From: Kistimonas sp964291505
Lineage (GTDB): Bacteria > Pseudomonadota > Gammaproteobacteria > Pseudomonadales > Endozoicomonadaceae
Reading direction: 5' to 3'
Length of the DNA stretch: 64,000 nucleotides
NCBI GenBank assembly: GCA_964291505.2
Contig: OZ220216.1
Coordinates: forward strand, 310,001 to 374,000
Under the pieces are notes generated by a model. The model was not told the origin of the DNA. It saw nothing but the letters and a program-made list of their open reading frames with translations, and ran no database searches. Of this stretch, positions 17,657-26,385 are shown in pieces. Every line of letters begins with the position of its first letter. Position 1 is the first letter of the stretch. A program made the translations under genes and the position numbers.

Positions 17657-18625
17657 ATGACCCAGCCTGTATCCCTGCCTCACACCTCACATCCCGTCCG
17701 TTCTTTTTTGGATTGGCCTGTTATTACTGACCCGGAACATTGGGATGGCAATGTCGCCCTGATTGGTGTCCAGCAAAGTGAACCTTACCCTTCTGACCCT
17801 GTGCCGTCTGACCAGGCGACAGCCCCCGACGCTATACGCCTGCAGTCGTACCAGTTTTGTGACGGGCCGGATCAGTGGGATTTTGATATTGGCACCACGT
17901 TGTCTTCCCTGACCGCCATGCGTCCGTTTGATTGCGGCAATATCAATTTTGACAGTCGAAATAACGCTGAAGCCTATCCTGAATTTGCGGAATACCAGAC
18001 ACAGCTATTTGAAAAACTCTGGCGTAACAATACCCAGATACTGATGTTGGGTGGCGACCATGGCGTCACCACACCGGCCTTGCAGGCGCTGCAGGTTTTC
18101 GGGGAGCCGGTGCATGTGGTGCATATCGATGCCCACCTTGACTGGCGGGATAACAAGGAAGGGGTTCGTGGTGGTTATAGCAGCCCGTTAAGAAGAGCCA
18201 GTGAAATGCCCTGGATCAGCGGGATGACGCAGATCGGCATGCGCGGAACCGGCAGTGCCCGCCGTGAGGAGTTTGAGGATGCGGTTGCGTGGGGATCCCG
18301 TATCATCCCCGCACTTGATGTGCATAACCAGGGAGTGAAGGCCATCTGTGAACAGCTACCCAAAGGGCAGAAAATCTACCTGACCATTGATGCGGATGGT
18401 CTGGATGCCAGCCATATGCCGGGAGTGCTAGCCCCTCAACCTGGCGGTCTTTACAAGGAACAGGTGGCGCAAATGATTCAGTTTATTGCTCAGAATAATG
18501 ATCTGGTCGGTATGGACCTGGTGGAACTTGCGCCGTCGTTTGACCTGCCGAATGTCATCAGCTGCATCACGGCAGGACGACTGTTGATCAATGCCATTGG
18601 CGCGACCTGGAAGAAATGCCTTTGA
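17657..18625 (+). CDS. Ureohydrolase of the agmatinase/arginase family
   Basis: 322 residues with all the manganese ligands of ureohydrolases: GGDHG (His135), DAHLDW (Asp158, His160, Asp162) and a second aspartate pair in TIDADGLDAS. Members hydrolyse agmatine, arginine, guanidinobutyrate, guanidinopropionate or formiminoglutamate to release urea or formamide. The N-terminal 60 residues are divergent, so the exact substrate is open. Divergent transcription from an ArgP-like regulator points to arginine or a derivative. The gene ends 130 bases before a strong terminator hairpin. Confidence 0.85.
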   Translation: MTQPVSLPHTSHPVRSFLDWPVITDPEHWDGNVALIGVQQSEPYPSDPVPSDQATAPDAIRLQSYQFCDGPDQWDFDIGTTLSSLTAMRPFDCGNINFDSRNNAEAYPEFAEYQTQLFEKLWRNNTQILMLGGDHGVTTPALQALQVFGEPVHVVHIDAHLDWRDNKEGVRGGYSSPLRRASEMPWISGMTQIGMRGTGSARREEFEDAVAWGSRIIPALDVHNQGVKAICEQLPKGQKIYLTIDADGLDASHMPGVLAPQPGGLYKEQVAQMIQFIAQNNDLVGMDLVELAPSFDLPNVISCITAGRLLINAIGATWKKCL

Positions 18626-18755
18626 GTAGGAGCAAATGCCCGTTTGGAGAGAACTGACACTCAACGTTGTATGAAGTGTGTCGGGGGAAGATCAACTGGG
18701 ATGATGGCTCTGTTTTCGCTGATACTGGATGGCTCTATTGTTGCCAGTTCCCGTG

Positions 18756-18782
18756 GTGCCGGATCAGTATCTGATCCGGCAC
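18756..18782 (+). terminator. Intrinsic terminator after the ureohydrolase gene
   Basis: A perfect 11-bp stem (GTGCCGGATCA / TGATCCGGCAC) with a five-base loop, followed by a T-containing stretch ending in TTTTT about 15 bases later. It separates the ureohydrolase gene from the convergent ankyrin-ETS gene. Confidence 0.8.
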
Positions 18783-18844
18783 TTTATCGCCTTTTTCGAG
18801 ATTCAAGCGTATTTCCACTATTAGAGAAATCAGAGCCGGGATGA

Positions 18845-21211
18845 TTATTCAAACTTAACACCGTGTTTGGTTATGTAAGGTTTCACGTCTTCATGATGTA
18901 TATTGATTTTATAGTAAGGCCCCCTGAATGTGCTTTTCTGTTCTTGTCCAGCAATCGATAAATGTTCAATGATGCCACTTTCGTATTTTTGCCTTAATAA
19001 TCTTGCAAACTTCGCATAATTCATCGTGGCTTTTGTTTCTTTAGGGTTTTTCTTCCCCCAGCGCGTGGCTATCTTTTTATGAACATTTTGATTCATAACG
19101 AATGTGCCGGGTTCCATTGTCTTTTCCCAATAAATGAGATCACCTTTTTGCAATTCTTCTATGAGGAAATCAAGCACTAGAGTGCGTTTGCCCTGTGTTG
19201 ACGGCTGTGTCACCGTGGTTTCCTGAGATGCTACCTTCCTGGGGCGCCCCCTCTTGCGCTTTGGAGGCGGTGTTTCTGATTCACTCTGTGTATCACTTTC
19301 TCTAGAGCCTGCAGTGGCGCAGGATTGGTCACCTCTGTCCGCAATTGATGTGATTTTTTCGATTTCTTCAGCGGTTAATGGCGGGCTTTGTTCAGATTTC
19401 GAGCGTTTCAATAACAATCGCAGGGAAAACTTGCCCGGTTGGAACTGTGAGACTGTTTGTTCCGACGTATCAGAATCTGGTTTCACCACAGCGGCTGGCG
19501 ATGCTGATTCTGTATCGCTGTCAGGTGCTTTGGATATTGTGTGCGTTGGCTGACGGGGCCTTGGCGCTTTCAGAGTGAAGGATGGTGCCGTGGGTACAGG
19601 CCATGGCTCGTGTTTCCGTACGGCTTCACCAATCCCTGTGCCACTAAAATACGATGACATTTGTGCTTGAGGTGTAGCAGGAGAGATGGGGCTGTAATGG
19701 GGTTTGTAGGATTGCTCTGTGTTCCCTTGCTCCGAACTTCCTTCCTCCACGACAGTGGGTATAGGAGCCTGTAGCTCTTGTGATTCCTCGGCGATGGTTG
19801 TTGTAACCGTACATGATGGGGTTGGCTGACTGACAGTCGCACGGGTTACAGGTGAGCCAAAGATCGCTTCAGGGGGGACGGCTTGAAGCAATTCAACTGA
19901 AGAGAGCCCACTACCCGTCACGTCACTCACAGATGGTGAAGGTTGTGTGAACCCCTTAGTAGATAGGCTGGGTACAGTGATAGGGGGAGGCATGGTGGTT
20001 CTACCTGTCTTGTACAGGGGAACACCATAAATTGATTTTTTTGGCTGCTCGGGGCTGCTGGATGTCGTTTGTATTGATGAACAGGAGGCTGTGCTGCTCA
20101 GGGCCTGAGCCGGTTGATCTGTAAAGGGAGCAGTGGCTAAACCTACGGGTGCGATGGGTTGACTTTCTAAAGCGGTGAGTAGGAGGGCTTTTCTGATATT
20201 TATCGTGCCTTGAATCGTTTCCATTTGAGCTTGGGTCTGATGCTTGGGGGAGACTTTTATGCGATCAAGTTCTGCAGCTGGCACAGCATTGAGCAAGTCC
20301 TCAAGAATGGTTGTTTGGTCAAGATTTTCAAAATCGCAGGCCATATCAATCGCGGTTTCATCTTTTTCGTTGGGTAATAAAGGGTTTGCGCCAAAATACA
20401 GTAAGAGTCTGACCAGTTCCTGAGTCTTTGGAAGATTAATACTGGTGTCACCTAATACGGTTTGCAGAATGGTATAGCCCCTTTTCTGAAGCAGGCAAAC
20501 ATCGGTTCTTATTTTCCCTTCATCATCTTTAGGCAATTCGAGAGCGTACTTGTTAATGACATCCCCCAGTGAATCCGGGGCAACATCAAGCAGTGCTACC
20601 AGTATTTCCTGTAACACTTGAATACGGGTGACATCTGTATACCTTTTCTTTTGAAAGAGCGCTTCATGTAGCGACGTTTTTCCAATTTCCCGTAACGGTG
20701 TCGCGCCAGCTGTAATCAGAGGTCTAATTGCGGACAGAACACCATAGCGTGCAGCATAGTTCAGTGGCGTATTACCATACGCATCATGTTGGTTCATCCT
20801 GGTTATCTGTTGTCGATTCCAACGCGGGCCCTTTCCATGTCGGACGGTAGCGAGTTGGTTCAGGCTAGGGAGGTATTCCATCAGTGCCTGATTGCTTAAC
20901 GTGTCATCGGTGTCCACAGGATGTGAGCAGGATTGCCGAATGGCTACTGACAGGTTGCACTCATTTTCACCGCTCTTATCCCGCCGTGGATCCAGAAAGA
21001 ACGGTATTTCATAAGAATCTACGGGAGTAGGTTCGACGTAGGCAGGGTCGATACCAGAGAGGTTTCGCTGTGACAGTGGAATGTCGGGCGTAATACCACT
21101 GCCTGTCGCTTGACTGAAATAGGATGGCAGGGTGGCTGGTATAGGGGGAGCGCTGGTCATCCATGATTGCGCTGCAGTGGTGATCGTTGTAGGAAGGGGA
21201 TGTTGTGCCAT
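18845..21211 (-). CDS. Ankyrin-repeat + AT-hook + ETS-like domain protein (candidate nucleomodulin)
   Basis: 788 residues in order: a Ser/Pro-rich N-terminus; about four ankyrin repeats at 144-311 (for example GNTPLNYAARYG and LVRLLLYFGANPLLPN); a long Ser/Thr/Pro-rich linker (about 350-645); a consensus AT-hook/basic NLS at 650-659 (PKRKRGRPRK); and an ETS-like winged helix at about 676-770. In the last, RWG is at 717-719 and the recognition helix MNYAKFARLLRQKY carries Arg737 and Arg740 in the invariant RxxR spacing. The tail (YYKINIHHEDV...KHGVKFE) and the N-terminal motif PDxxLxxRNLS (42-52) are shared with the protein at 13957-15129. The start follows TAACGGAG. Ankyrin repeats could bind a host protein while the hook and ETS fold bind DNA; host targeting is inference. 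Single gene, convergent with the ureohydrolase. Confidence 0.83.
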   Translation of the reverse strand: MAQHPLPTTITTAAQSWMTSAPPIPATLPSYFSQATGSGITPDIPLSQRNLSGIDPAYVEPTPVDSYEIPFFLDPRRDKSGENECNLSVAIRQSCSHPVDTDDTLSNQALMEYLPSLNQLATVRHGKGPRWNRQQITRMNQHDAYGNTPLNYAARYGVLSAIRPLITAGATPLREIGKTSLHEALFQKKRYTDVTRIQVLQEILVALLDVAPDSLGDVINKYALELPKDDEGKIRTDVCLLQKRGYTILQTVLGDTSINLPKTQELVRLLLYFGANPLLPNEKDETAIDMACDFENLDQTTILEDLLNAVPAAELDRIKVSPKHQTQAQMETIQGTINIRKALLLTALESQPIAPVGLATAPFTDQPAQALSSTASCSSIQTTSSSPEQPKKSIYGVPLYKTGRTTMPPPITVPSLSTKGFTQPSPSVSDVTGSGLSSVELLQAVPPEAIFGSPVTRATVSQPTPSCTVTTTIAEESQELQAPIPTVVEEGSSEQGNTEQSYKPHYSPISPATPQAQMSSYFSGTGIGEAVRKHEPWPVPTAPSFTLKAPRPRQPTHTISKAPDSDTESASPAAVVKPDSDTSEQTVSQFQPGKFSLRLLLKRSKSEQSPPLTAEEIEKITSIADRGDQSCATAGSRESDTQSESETPPPKRKRGRPRKVASQETTVTQPSTQGKRTLVLDFLIEELQKGDLIYWEKTMEPGTFVMNQNVHKKIATRWGKKNPKETKATMNYAKFARLLRQKYESGIIEHLSIAGQEQKSTFRGPYYKINIHHEDVKPYITKHGVKFE

Positions 21212-22340
21212 AAATACTCCGTTACTTATTCATTGATGGCGGCTACCCGCTATAAAGTGATGTTTCTGATTGTGCTTAACCGATATTCCACGAAAGGCCA
21301 TTACTGGTTAAGAAAAGAAAAAAGGCGCATTGTTCACTCAAGGCGTCAGGATTGATCGCCAAACGCTAACTATTTCTGCCAGAGTGGGTGACAAAAGGCA
21401 TCAGGTCCCAGAATGCGTGCCTTAGTGATGTTGATTCCACGTGATCGCTTGATGGCGATATCTGCCTCTCTCCCTCAAACATCCCTGACACATTGTGGGC
21501 CAGTAAGCGTGGTTAGATTAGTGCTGAGCTGCAGACTTTCCGGGGACGGAAACCCGGCGTGGCGGGACTGACAAACGAACTCGCCGGCGCCGATACCCAG
21601 CCGTTCACCTCCGACACAGCTGGCGGTTATCCGTCACTTGACCCGTTATAGTGCGATTTTGCCTGCAAGGTACACGTGCTGAGTTTGGACGTAGAGGCCT
21701 GCTTGTCATTAACACAATAACGGAGGGCATAACAGGCCGTGAGCATCTCGGCGGTTGGCAGTGGTATTTGCTGGACGAGCCCACACTGTTCGCAAAGGGC
21801 AAGCAAGAGGAGTGGGCGACGGTTGACAGCCTGTTATAGCTGCAGTGTTAGCATGCCATCAGTGATTGAGCCTAACTGCTGTGATGTTCCATGGAAAATT
21901 GAAAAATCGACGATGGTAGAAAGCGTAGGAGAAAGAATTAAGAGTGGGGGCGTCGGGTTATGGTACATAGGGGCATTGCAAACGACCCGCACTACGTGAA
22001 TGAGATCTGGGAAAATCACGTATTTGTTCTGTCGTTCAGGCCAATACCCTTGCTTAACCAATTGTGGTTATATACACGACGATTTTTGTACAACTAGTCA
22101 ACTTTGAGCTACCGAGGCCCATGCTCCGCCAGTCATTAACAGATTGCGCCACTCCTTCGGGCGGTAGCGTTCCTTGAGTTTATGAATAATCGACTCAAAT
22201 GTGTTTGTATACCGTTTGACGGGGAAGACTACGCATAGATAGGGGGCAGAACTTCAACTTGAGTTCACCTATGCATGTTTTTATCAACTTATATAACGTT
22301 CTGTTTTCTATGTGTTTTTAAGGCTTGTGATGACTTGGTT
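21212..22340. other. Long intergenic region without a supported gene
   Basis: About 1.1 kb between the ankyrin-ETS gene and the attI-like control region. Short open frames occur on both strands but none has a ribosome site, a recognisable family or codon use like its neighbours. On the minus strand, about 22100-22255 reads as an open segment ending in RNLLMTGGAWASVAQS and a stop; it looks like the end of a decayed gene of unknown type. In an integron the integrase would be encoded here on the minus strand; I find no trace of it. Confidence 0.6.
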
Positions 22341-22345
22341 TGGTT

Positions 22346-22482
22346 TTATGCGAACGTGATAAAAAATCGTTAAATGCGAACTGGTTGATAAATGATCAAA
22401 ACGTGATATTTAGGCATATCTTGTTGATATACCTTACTTTTTATAAAAGACAGTTAATAAATAGATAGGATGTTATGCGAAC
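22346..22482 (+). promoter_or_regulatory. Three ATGCGAAC boxes upstream of the left attI-like site
   Basis: The octamer ATGCGAAC occurs at about 22348-22355, 22374-22381 and 22475-22482. The first two are 26 bases apart and each is followed by a GATAAA-containing segment. The same three boxes, with the same 26-base spacing, occur inverted at the right-hand integron. They could bind the integrase or a regulator of integrase and cassette expression. Confidence 0.6.
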
Positions 22483-22700
22483 TCGGTTCGTATAAACCTC
22501 TGTTAAGCGCTAGCTAAGCAATCTGAAGATATTGCTTTTCTTATTAAAAATCATGAGAGTTTGGCGAAACTAATGCAGAAGCTACTGTTTAAGTTTTGGA
22601 AGAGATTGGAAATCGTTAAACCATTTAGCGGCAAATTCCATGGCATCGCACTTGGTTCAAGGCTTTTCATGGCTTTGGCTAACATTTAAACTATTGGCAA
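22470..22700 (+). pseudogene. Degenerate first-cassette reading frame
   Basis: Starts with MLCELGSYKPLLSA, as in the 76-residue frame at 63231-63461, but stops after 16 codons. Downstream DNA still resembles that cassette (the stretches around the shared words AAACCATTT and AAATTCCATGGCATCG) although the frame is lost. It is therefore a decayed relative of the first cassette of the right-hand array. Confidence 0.55.
22473..22508 (+). other. attI-like recombination site of the left cassette array
   Basis: The sequence from 22470 up to the core GTTAAGC (22502-22508) is nearly identical to the inverted copy at 63423-63461, and the two copies diverge directly after GTTAAGCGCT. GTTAAGC fits the integron core GTTRRRY, so the crossover point is inferred between its G and first T. 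A short reading frame (MLCELGSYKPLL) spans it. Confidence 0.7.
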
Positions 22701-22767
22701 TTAAATTAAATCGCCGGGCAAGTAGCGGGGCAGTTTCAGGGTTCTAGAGGTCTATTTTTCAACCTGC

Positions 22768-22868
22768 GCTTAACAAGGGCCAGCAACGGACCTCCGGCAA
22801 TTGTCACCTTTTTTGCTGGCGCAAAAAATGGCGCCAATTACCTCCGGCCGCTGTGGCCGGCGTTAGAA
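22768..22868 (+). other. attC site 1 of the left array
   Basis: About 101 bases from GCTTAAC to GTTAGAA, with internal complementary arms (GCTGGCGC / GGCGCCA and CCTCCGGCA / CCTCCGGCC regions) that fold into the imperfect hairpin of an attC. The 3' core lies 17 bases before the next start codon, the normal cassette geometry. Confidence 0.75.
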
Positions 22869-22884
22869 GGAATTGGAAGTGTAA

Positions 22885-23841
22885 ATGTTTGATAAAGCCG
22901 TTGAATATGATATGAATAGCAAGGGGCGAATATACAATTTGCTCGTATTGAAGGGAGAATCTTTGATTAAAGCTCATTTCCTTGCAAGATGTCAGGGCTT
23001 CAAGGAAGGGGAAAACTATTCTAATTTCTACAGTGCTATGTCGGATCAAATTGATCTTTTGTTGTCGTATTATATCAATGATGAGATAACTGCTTCACTT
23101 GATGGTCGCGGCGGCTTAATGGACTTAATAGAAGAAACAATCAATGATTACTATGAAGAAGAGCATTTTAAGAGACTTGAGTTCGCCAAAGAAGATTTGC
23201 AAACACTATTCAAGTGGAAAACAGATTTTCTAGTTTCATCCAGCCTCCTTGATTTTAAAGTTTCAACATATTCAGTATTTGAGTCTTATGTTGACAAATT
23301 GTATGAACAGTTGATATCCATCCATCCAAGAAGTAATAAGAAAGAGGAAGACCTTATTTCTTTAATTAGAAAATGTCCTCCTGATGCTTCAGACGAAAAA
23401 ATGTATGAACTCGTTGATAAAATCAAAAAAATATCATTCTACGTATCAGGCTCAGAAAAAATTAATTACGTAATATCAAAATCAAAATTGAGCAAAGAAG
23501 AAAAGAAAGAAGCTAGAGAATTTGTCAGTTTTTATGGAAGCCAAAGAAATACTATTCATAATCTGGGGGTAAATAAAGGCAAATCAAAATCTATGGTTGT
23601 TGAAGGCATAGATATCACCCTTGATGAGGGGCGCCCTGTTAATCATAATTCAACTTTCTTTGCCTGCCGGAAGTTAATGGAGATTTATGAAAAGATCCAT
23701 GAAGACATTACGGGTCGAGGCCTTCTTCTAACAAGGCAATCAACGCGGACTTGGCAAACCTGTCACTTTGAGCTTGTGCAAAAAAGCCGCACAAAAACCG
23801 CCAGTTTCACCAAGCCGGTTATTGCGGCGTTGAGCCTGTAG
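22885..23841 (+). CDS. Cassette-borne protein of unknown function, running into its attC
   Basis: 318 residues, AT-rich codon use, predominantly helical. I do not recognise a family; residues about 90-270 (repeated charged helices, then FYGSQRNTIHNLG) resemble the HEPN/abortive-infection style of helical proteins, but the similarity is only impressionistic. The last 35 codons (after GRGLLLTRQ) are read through the attC site at 23726-23835, so the native C-terminus has been replaced or extended by recombination-site sequence. The start follows AGAAGGAATTGGAAG. First protein-coding cassette of the left array. Confidence 0.7.
   Translation: MFDKAVEYDMNSKGRIYNLLVLKGESLIKAHFLARCQGFKEGENYSNFYSAMSDQIDLLLSYYINDEITASLDGRGGLMDLIEETINDYYEEEHFKRLEFAKEDLQTLFKWKTDFLVSSSLLDFKVSTYSVFESYVDKLYEQLISIHPRSNKKEEDLISLIRKCPPDASDEKMYELVDKIKKISFYVSGSEKINYVISKSKLSKEEKKEAREFVSFYGSQRNTIHNLGVNKGKSKSMVVEGIDITLDEGRPVNHNSTFFACRKLMEIYEKIHEDITGRGLLLTRQSTRTWQTCHFELVQKSRTKTASFTKPVIAALSL
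23726..23835 (+). other. attC site 2 of the left array
   Basis: About 110 bases from TTCTAAC to GTTGAGC, with internal complementary arms. It matches the attC at 63051-63151 closely over its whole length (shared words AACAAGGCAATCAAC, AAACCTGTCACTTT, GCCGGTTATTGCGGCGTT), which shows the two arrays draw on the same attC family. Confidence 0.8.
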
Positions 23842-25695
23842 AAAAACGTCTGGAAGCACTGGCAGTCCCCGGCATAGCAGATATCCTTTAGAAATCTGCC
23901 CCAGAGTTCTATTTCGAGCCTTGCCATGCCTCGCTTCAAGCCGTACGACACGCGTCAGAATCTTTTATTACCGATTAACCTGGCCGAGCAACTTGTGCCC
24001 GGTTCTTTTGAGTACACCCTGAACTACCTGGTGGATCATGAAATCGATACATCCATCTTTCATGATCATTACCATAACGATGAAACCGGTCGCCTGGCGT
24101 ATGACCCGGCCATGCTCTTGAAGATCGTATTATTTGCTTATTCCCGAGGCATCACATCCAGCCGCAGGATTGCGAAAGCCTGTCATGAGAATGTGGTCTT
24201 CATGGCGCTCTCCGCCGACAGTCAGCCGCATTTCACGACCATTGCCGACTTTATCAGTCGTATGCATAAGCCGGTGGGTCAACTGTTTATTCAGGTTTTG
24301 ATGATCTGTGACCAGCTCGGCCTGATCGGTAAGGACATGTTTGCCATTGATGGTCGCAAGATGTCATCCAATGCCAGCAAGGAATGGAGCGGTACCCACA
24401 GCGAGCTTAAAGGTAAAAAGAAAAAGCTGGAGAAAGCCGTTTCCCGTTTGTTGAAACGCCATCGGGAACACGACGTTCATGAGCAGGTAAATCCTCAGCA
24501 TCAACGCGACGATGAACAGCGTATTGAGACACTGAAAAAAGCCTCACGCCGCATCAAGACGTTCCTGAAGGAACAGCCAGAGCGGACCAATAAACGTAAG
24601 CAGCCGCTTAAAGGCAATGTGACCGATCCGGACAGTGCCAAGATGAAGACCGCCAAAGGGGTTATCCAGGGTTACTGTGGTGTGGCGGCTGTCGACAGCA
24701 AGCACCAGGTCATTATGCATGGGGAAGCCTATGGCCATGGTGCTGAACAATCGACCCTGATCCCGACGGTAAAAGCGATTGATGCCCAATGTCGCTGGCT
24801 GGGGCACAGCAATATTTTCAAAACCGCCAGGATAACCGCAGACAGTGGTTTTCATTCCAGGGAGAACCTGGAAGCCCTGTCCAGGCTAAACGTGGATGCC
24901 TATATCGCTGACAACCAATACCGCCAACGTGATCCTGACTTTGATCAGGCCGGACGTTTCCGGGTTCAGCATAAAAAGGAACGAGTGGCGCTGGCCAGAA
25001 AACGAGGCAGAACGGTTGCCACCGGACGCTTTACGACACGAGACTTTCGGTTCGATACCCGCACCATGGCCTGTTCCTGTCCGGCCGGGAAACCCATGTG
25101 GCTCAGCAGCGCTAAGGCGATGATTGGCGGACAACCGGCTTATCAGTTCTGCGGTTATGTACACCATTGCCGCGATTGTCCGATGAAAGCACAGTGCCTG
25201 CGCCGCTCCGACCAGAAAAGGCCGCGTTCTGTCGCCTTCTTTTATAAGGAGGTAGTCGACCAGCAGAAACCGGATGTTCTGCAGATCATGAAAGACAAGA
25301 TCGACAGCCCGGCTGGCAAACGGGTTTACAGCAAGCGGCTCGCGGTTGCCGAACCACCCTTTGCCCATATGCAGGCAATGGGGTTATCGGAACTCACTTT
25401 GCGGGGACGCCCCAAGGTCAATGGGCAGTGGCAGCTTATGTGTGCTCTTCACAACCTGAAGAAGATTCACGGATTTGGCGGGGAAAAACTGCAACAAAGA
25501 ATGCAGAAGGTACAGAAGCATGGGTGACAGGTCTCTGCGGAGACCTTTCCGCACCATAAAACCTTCAATGCTCGCTAAACCATTAGCGGATAAATAAAAC
25601 ATCGAACTATCCAAAAATATGTCTGCAGAAAGCTGGAGCAGAATTAATTCATTAAGAATGAAGGCATTCTGATTCTATTTTTAGATTTTCTACAG
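23836..25695 (+). mobile_element. IS1182-family insertion sequence
   Basis: Contains one intact transposase gene. CTGTAGAAAA at 23836-23845 and its complement TTTTCTACAG at 25686-25695 are the likely element ends. The left end abuts the attC core GTTGAGC directly and the right end is followed within a few bases by an orphan attC-type core GTTATGT (25700 area) just before the next cassette gene. Confidence 0.7.
23926..25527 (+). CDS. IS1182-family transposase
   Basis: An intact 533-residue transposase. The N-terminal DUF772 helical region (YDPAMLLKIVLFAYSRGI), the first catalytic aspartate in DMFAIDGRKMSSNASKEW and the C-terminal cysteine-rich zinc-like segment (CGYVHHCRDCPMKAQC) are characteristic of IS1182/IS1182-like elements, which use a DDE mechanism. 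Codon use is GC-richer than the flanking cassettes, indicating separate origin. Full length suggests recent activity. Confidence 0.9.
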   Translation: MPRFKPYDTRQNLLLPINLAEQLVPGSFEYTLNYLVDHEIDTSIFHDHYHNDETGRLAYDPAMLLKIVLFAYSRGITSSRRIAKACHENVVFMALSADSQPHFTTIADFISRMHKPVGQLFIQVLMICDQLGLIGKDMFAIDGRKMSSNASKEWSGTHSELKGKKKKLEKAVSRLLKRHREHDVHEQVNPQHQRDDEQRIETLKKASRRIKTFLKEQPERTNKRKQPLKGNVTDPDSAKMKTAKGVIQGYCGVAAVDSKHQVIMHGEAYGHGAEQSTLIPTVKAIDAQCRWLGHSNIFKTARITADSGFHSRENLEALSRLNVDAYIADNQYRQRDPDFDQAGRFRVQHKKERVALARKRGRTVATGRFTTRDFRFDTRTMACSCPAGKPMWLSSAKAMIGGQPAYQFCGYVHHCRDCPMKAQCLRRSDQKRPRSVAFFYKEVVDQQKPDVLQIMKDKIDSPAGKRVYSKRLAVAEPPFAHMQAMGLSELTLRGRPKVNGQWQLMCALHNLKKIHGFGGEKLQQRMQKVQKHG

Positions 25696-25721
25696 ACTCG
25701 TTATGTGCTTGAAGGAAATAT

Positions 25722-26234
25722 ATGTTTAGTTGGTTCAATTCAATTTTTGCTCAGCCTGCACAAAAAGCTCAGCTAATTGCTATCTTAATTTCCGCATTTG
25801 TTGCTATATTTGTTCTCTTATTGAATCAATGGTTCTCGTCTCGGAGAGCAAGAAAGGAGCTTTATATATCAAAAATTGAGGAGCTTTACTCGGCAATATG
25901 CGACTATGAGCTTCTTTCATATGATTTTATGTCATTGCTTTTCAATGGAAAGGTTGAAGAAGACTCTACAAAAGAGCTTCTAAACAAAGCTTTAGCTTCA
26001 CTACAGAAGATTGAAATGTATACAGGCTTACATTTTCCTGAAATATCGTTTGAACGTGAAAAATATCATGGTTACATAAAAGAACTCTATCAGTCCTTCT
26101 TAAAACAACGCCCATCTTACGATTCTGAGACCCAAGCGTTTGTTGATTACACGGTAGTAATGGAAAAAATGCGAAGAGATACCAATGAAATCAAAGATTT
26201 GGCAAAAAATTTAATGGGGCTACACAAGCACTAG
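25722..26234 (+). CDS. Cassette-borne single-span membrane protein
   Basis: 170 residues with one strong N-terminal transmembrane segment (IAILISAFVAIFVLLLNQW), a basic stop (SSRRARK) and a long cytoplasmic helical domain rich in Lys and Glu. AAGGAAATAT precedes the ATG. The gene is bracketed by an attC-type core upstream and a full attC three bases after its stop, so it is a mobile cassette. Function unknown. Confidence 0.75.
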   Translation: MFSWFNSIFAQPAQKAQLIAILISAFVAIFVLLLNQWFSSRRARKELYISKIEELYSAICDYELLSYDFMSLLFNGKVEEDSTKELLNKALASLQKIEMYTGLHFPEISFEREKYHGYIKELYQSFLKQRPSYDSETQAFVDYTVVMEKMRRDTNEIKDLAKNLMGLHKH

Positions 26235-26237
26235 CGC

Positions 26238-26319
26238 ACATAACAATGCGCTGGTGTTTGCCCCTTTGGGGCGGGACCTCCGCACTACGTGCTCCGGCCC
26301 CACAGCTTAGCGTTATGGC
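26238..26319 (+). other. attC site 3 of the left array
   Basis: From ACATAAC to GTTATGGC, about 82 bases, with arms TTTGCCCCTTTGGGGC and the pair GCACTACGTGC inside. It closely resembles the attC at 60374-60453 of the right array in inverted orientation, including the words AACAATGCGCTGGTGTTTG and GCTTAGCGTTA. Confidence 0.85.
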
Positions 26320-26385
26320 TAGGAGTTACCCACGAATTGTGGACACCCCACTAAGTTAGATTACAGTCTAACTGGGAGGTGTATC

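Noticed and set aside
18845..21211. Ordinary bacterial ankyrin protein with a chance basic patch
   Set aside because: The patch is an exact AT-hook core (RGRP flanked by K/R) and the following 95 residues match the ETS fold in order, so chance is unlikely.
21605..21839. Overlapping open frames of about 60 codons in the left spacer
   Set aside because: Both strands are open by chance, with no start signal or family resemblance.
22100..22255. Possible integrase remnant left of the left attI
   Set aside because: The minus-strand segment reads as a gene end but does not match the conserved integrase motifs I know; I could not support the call.
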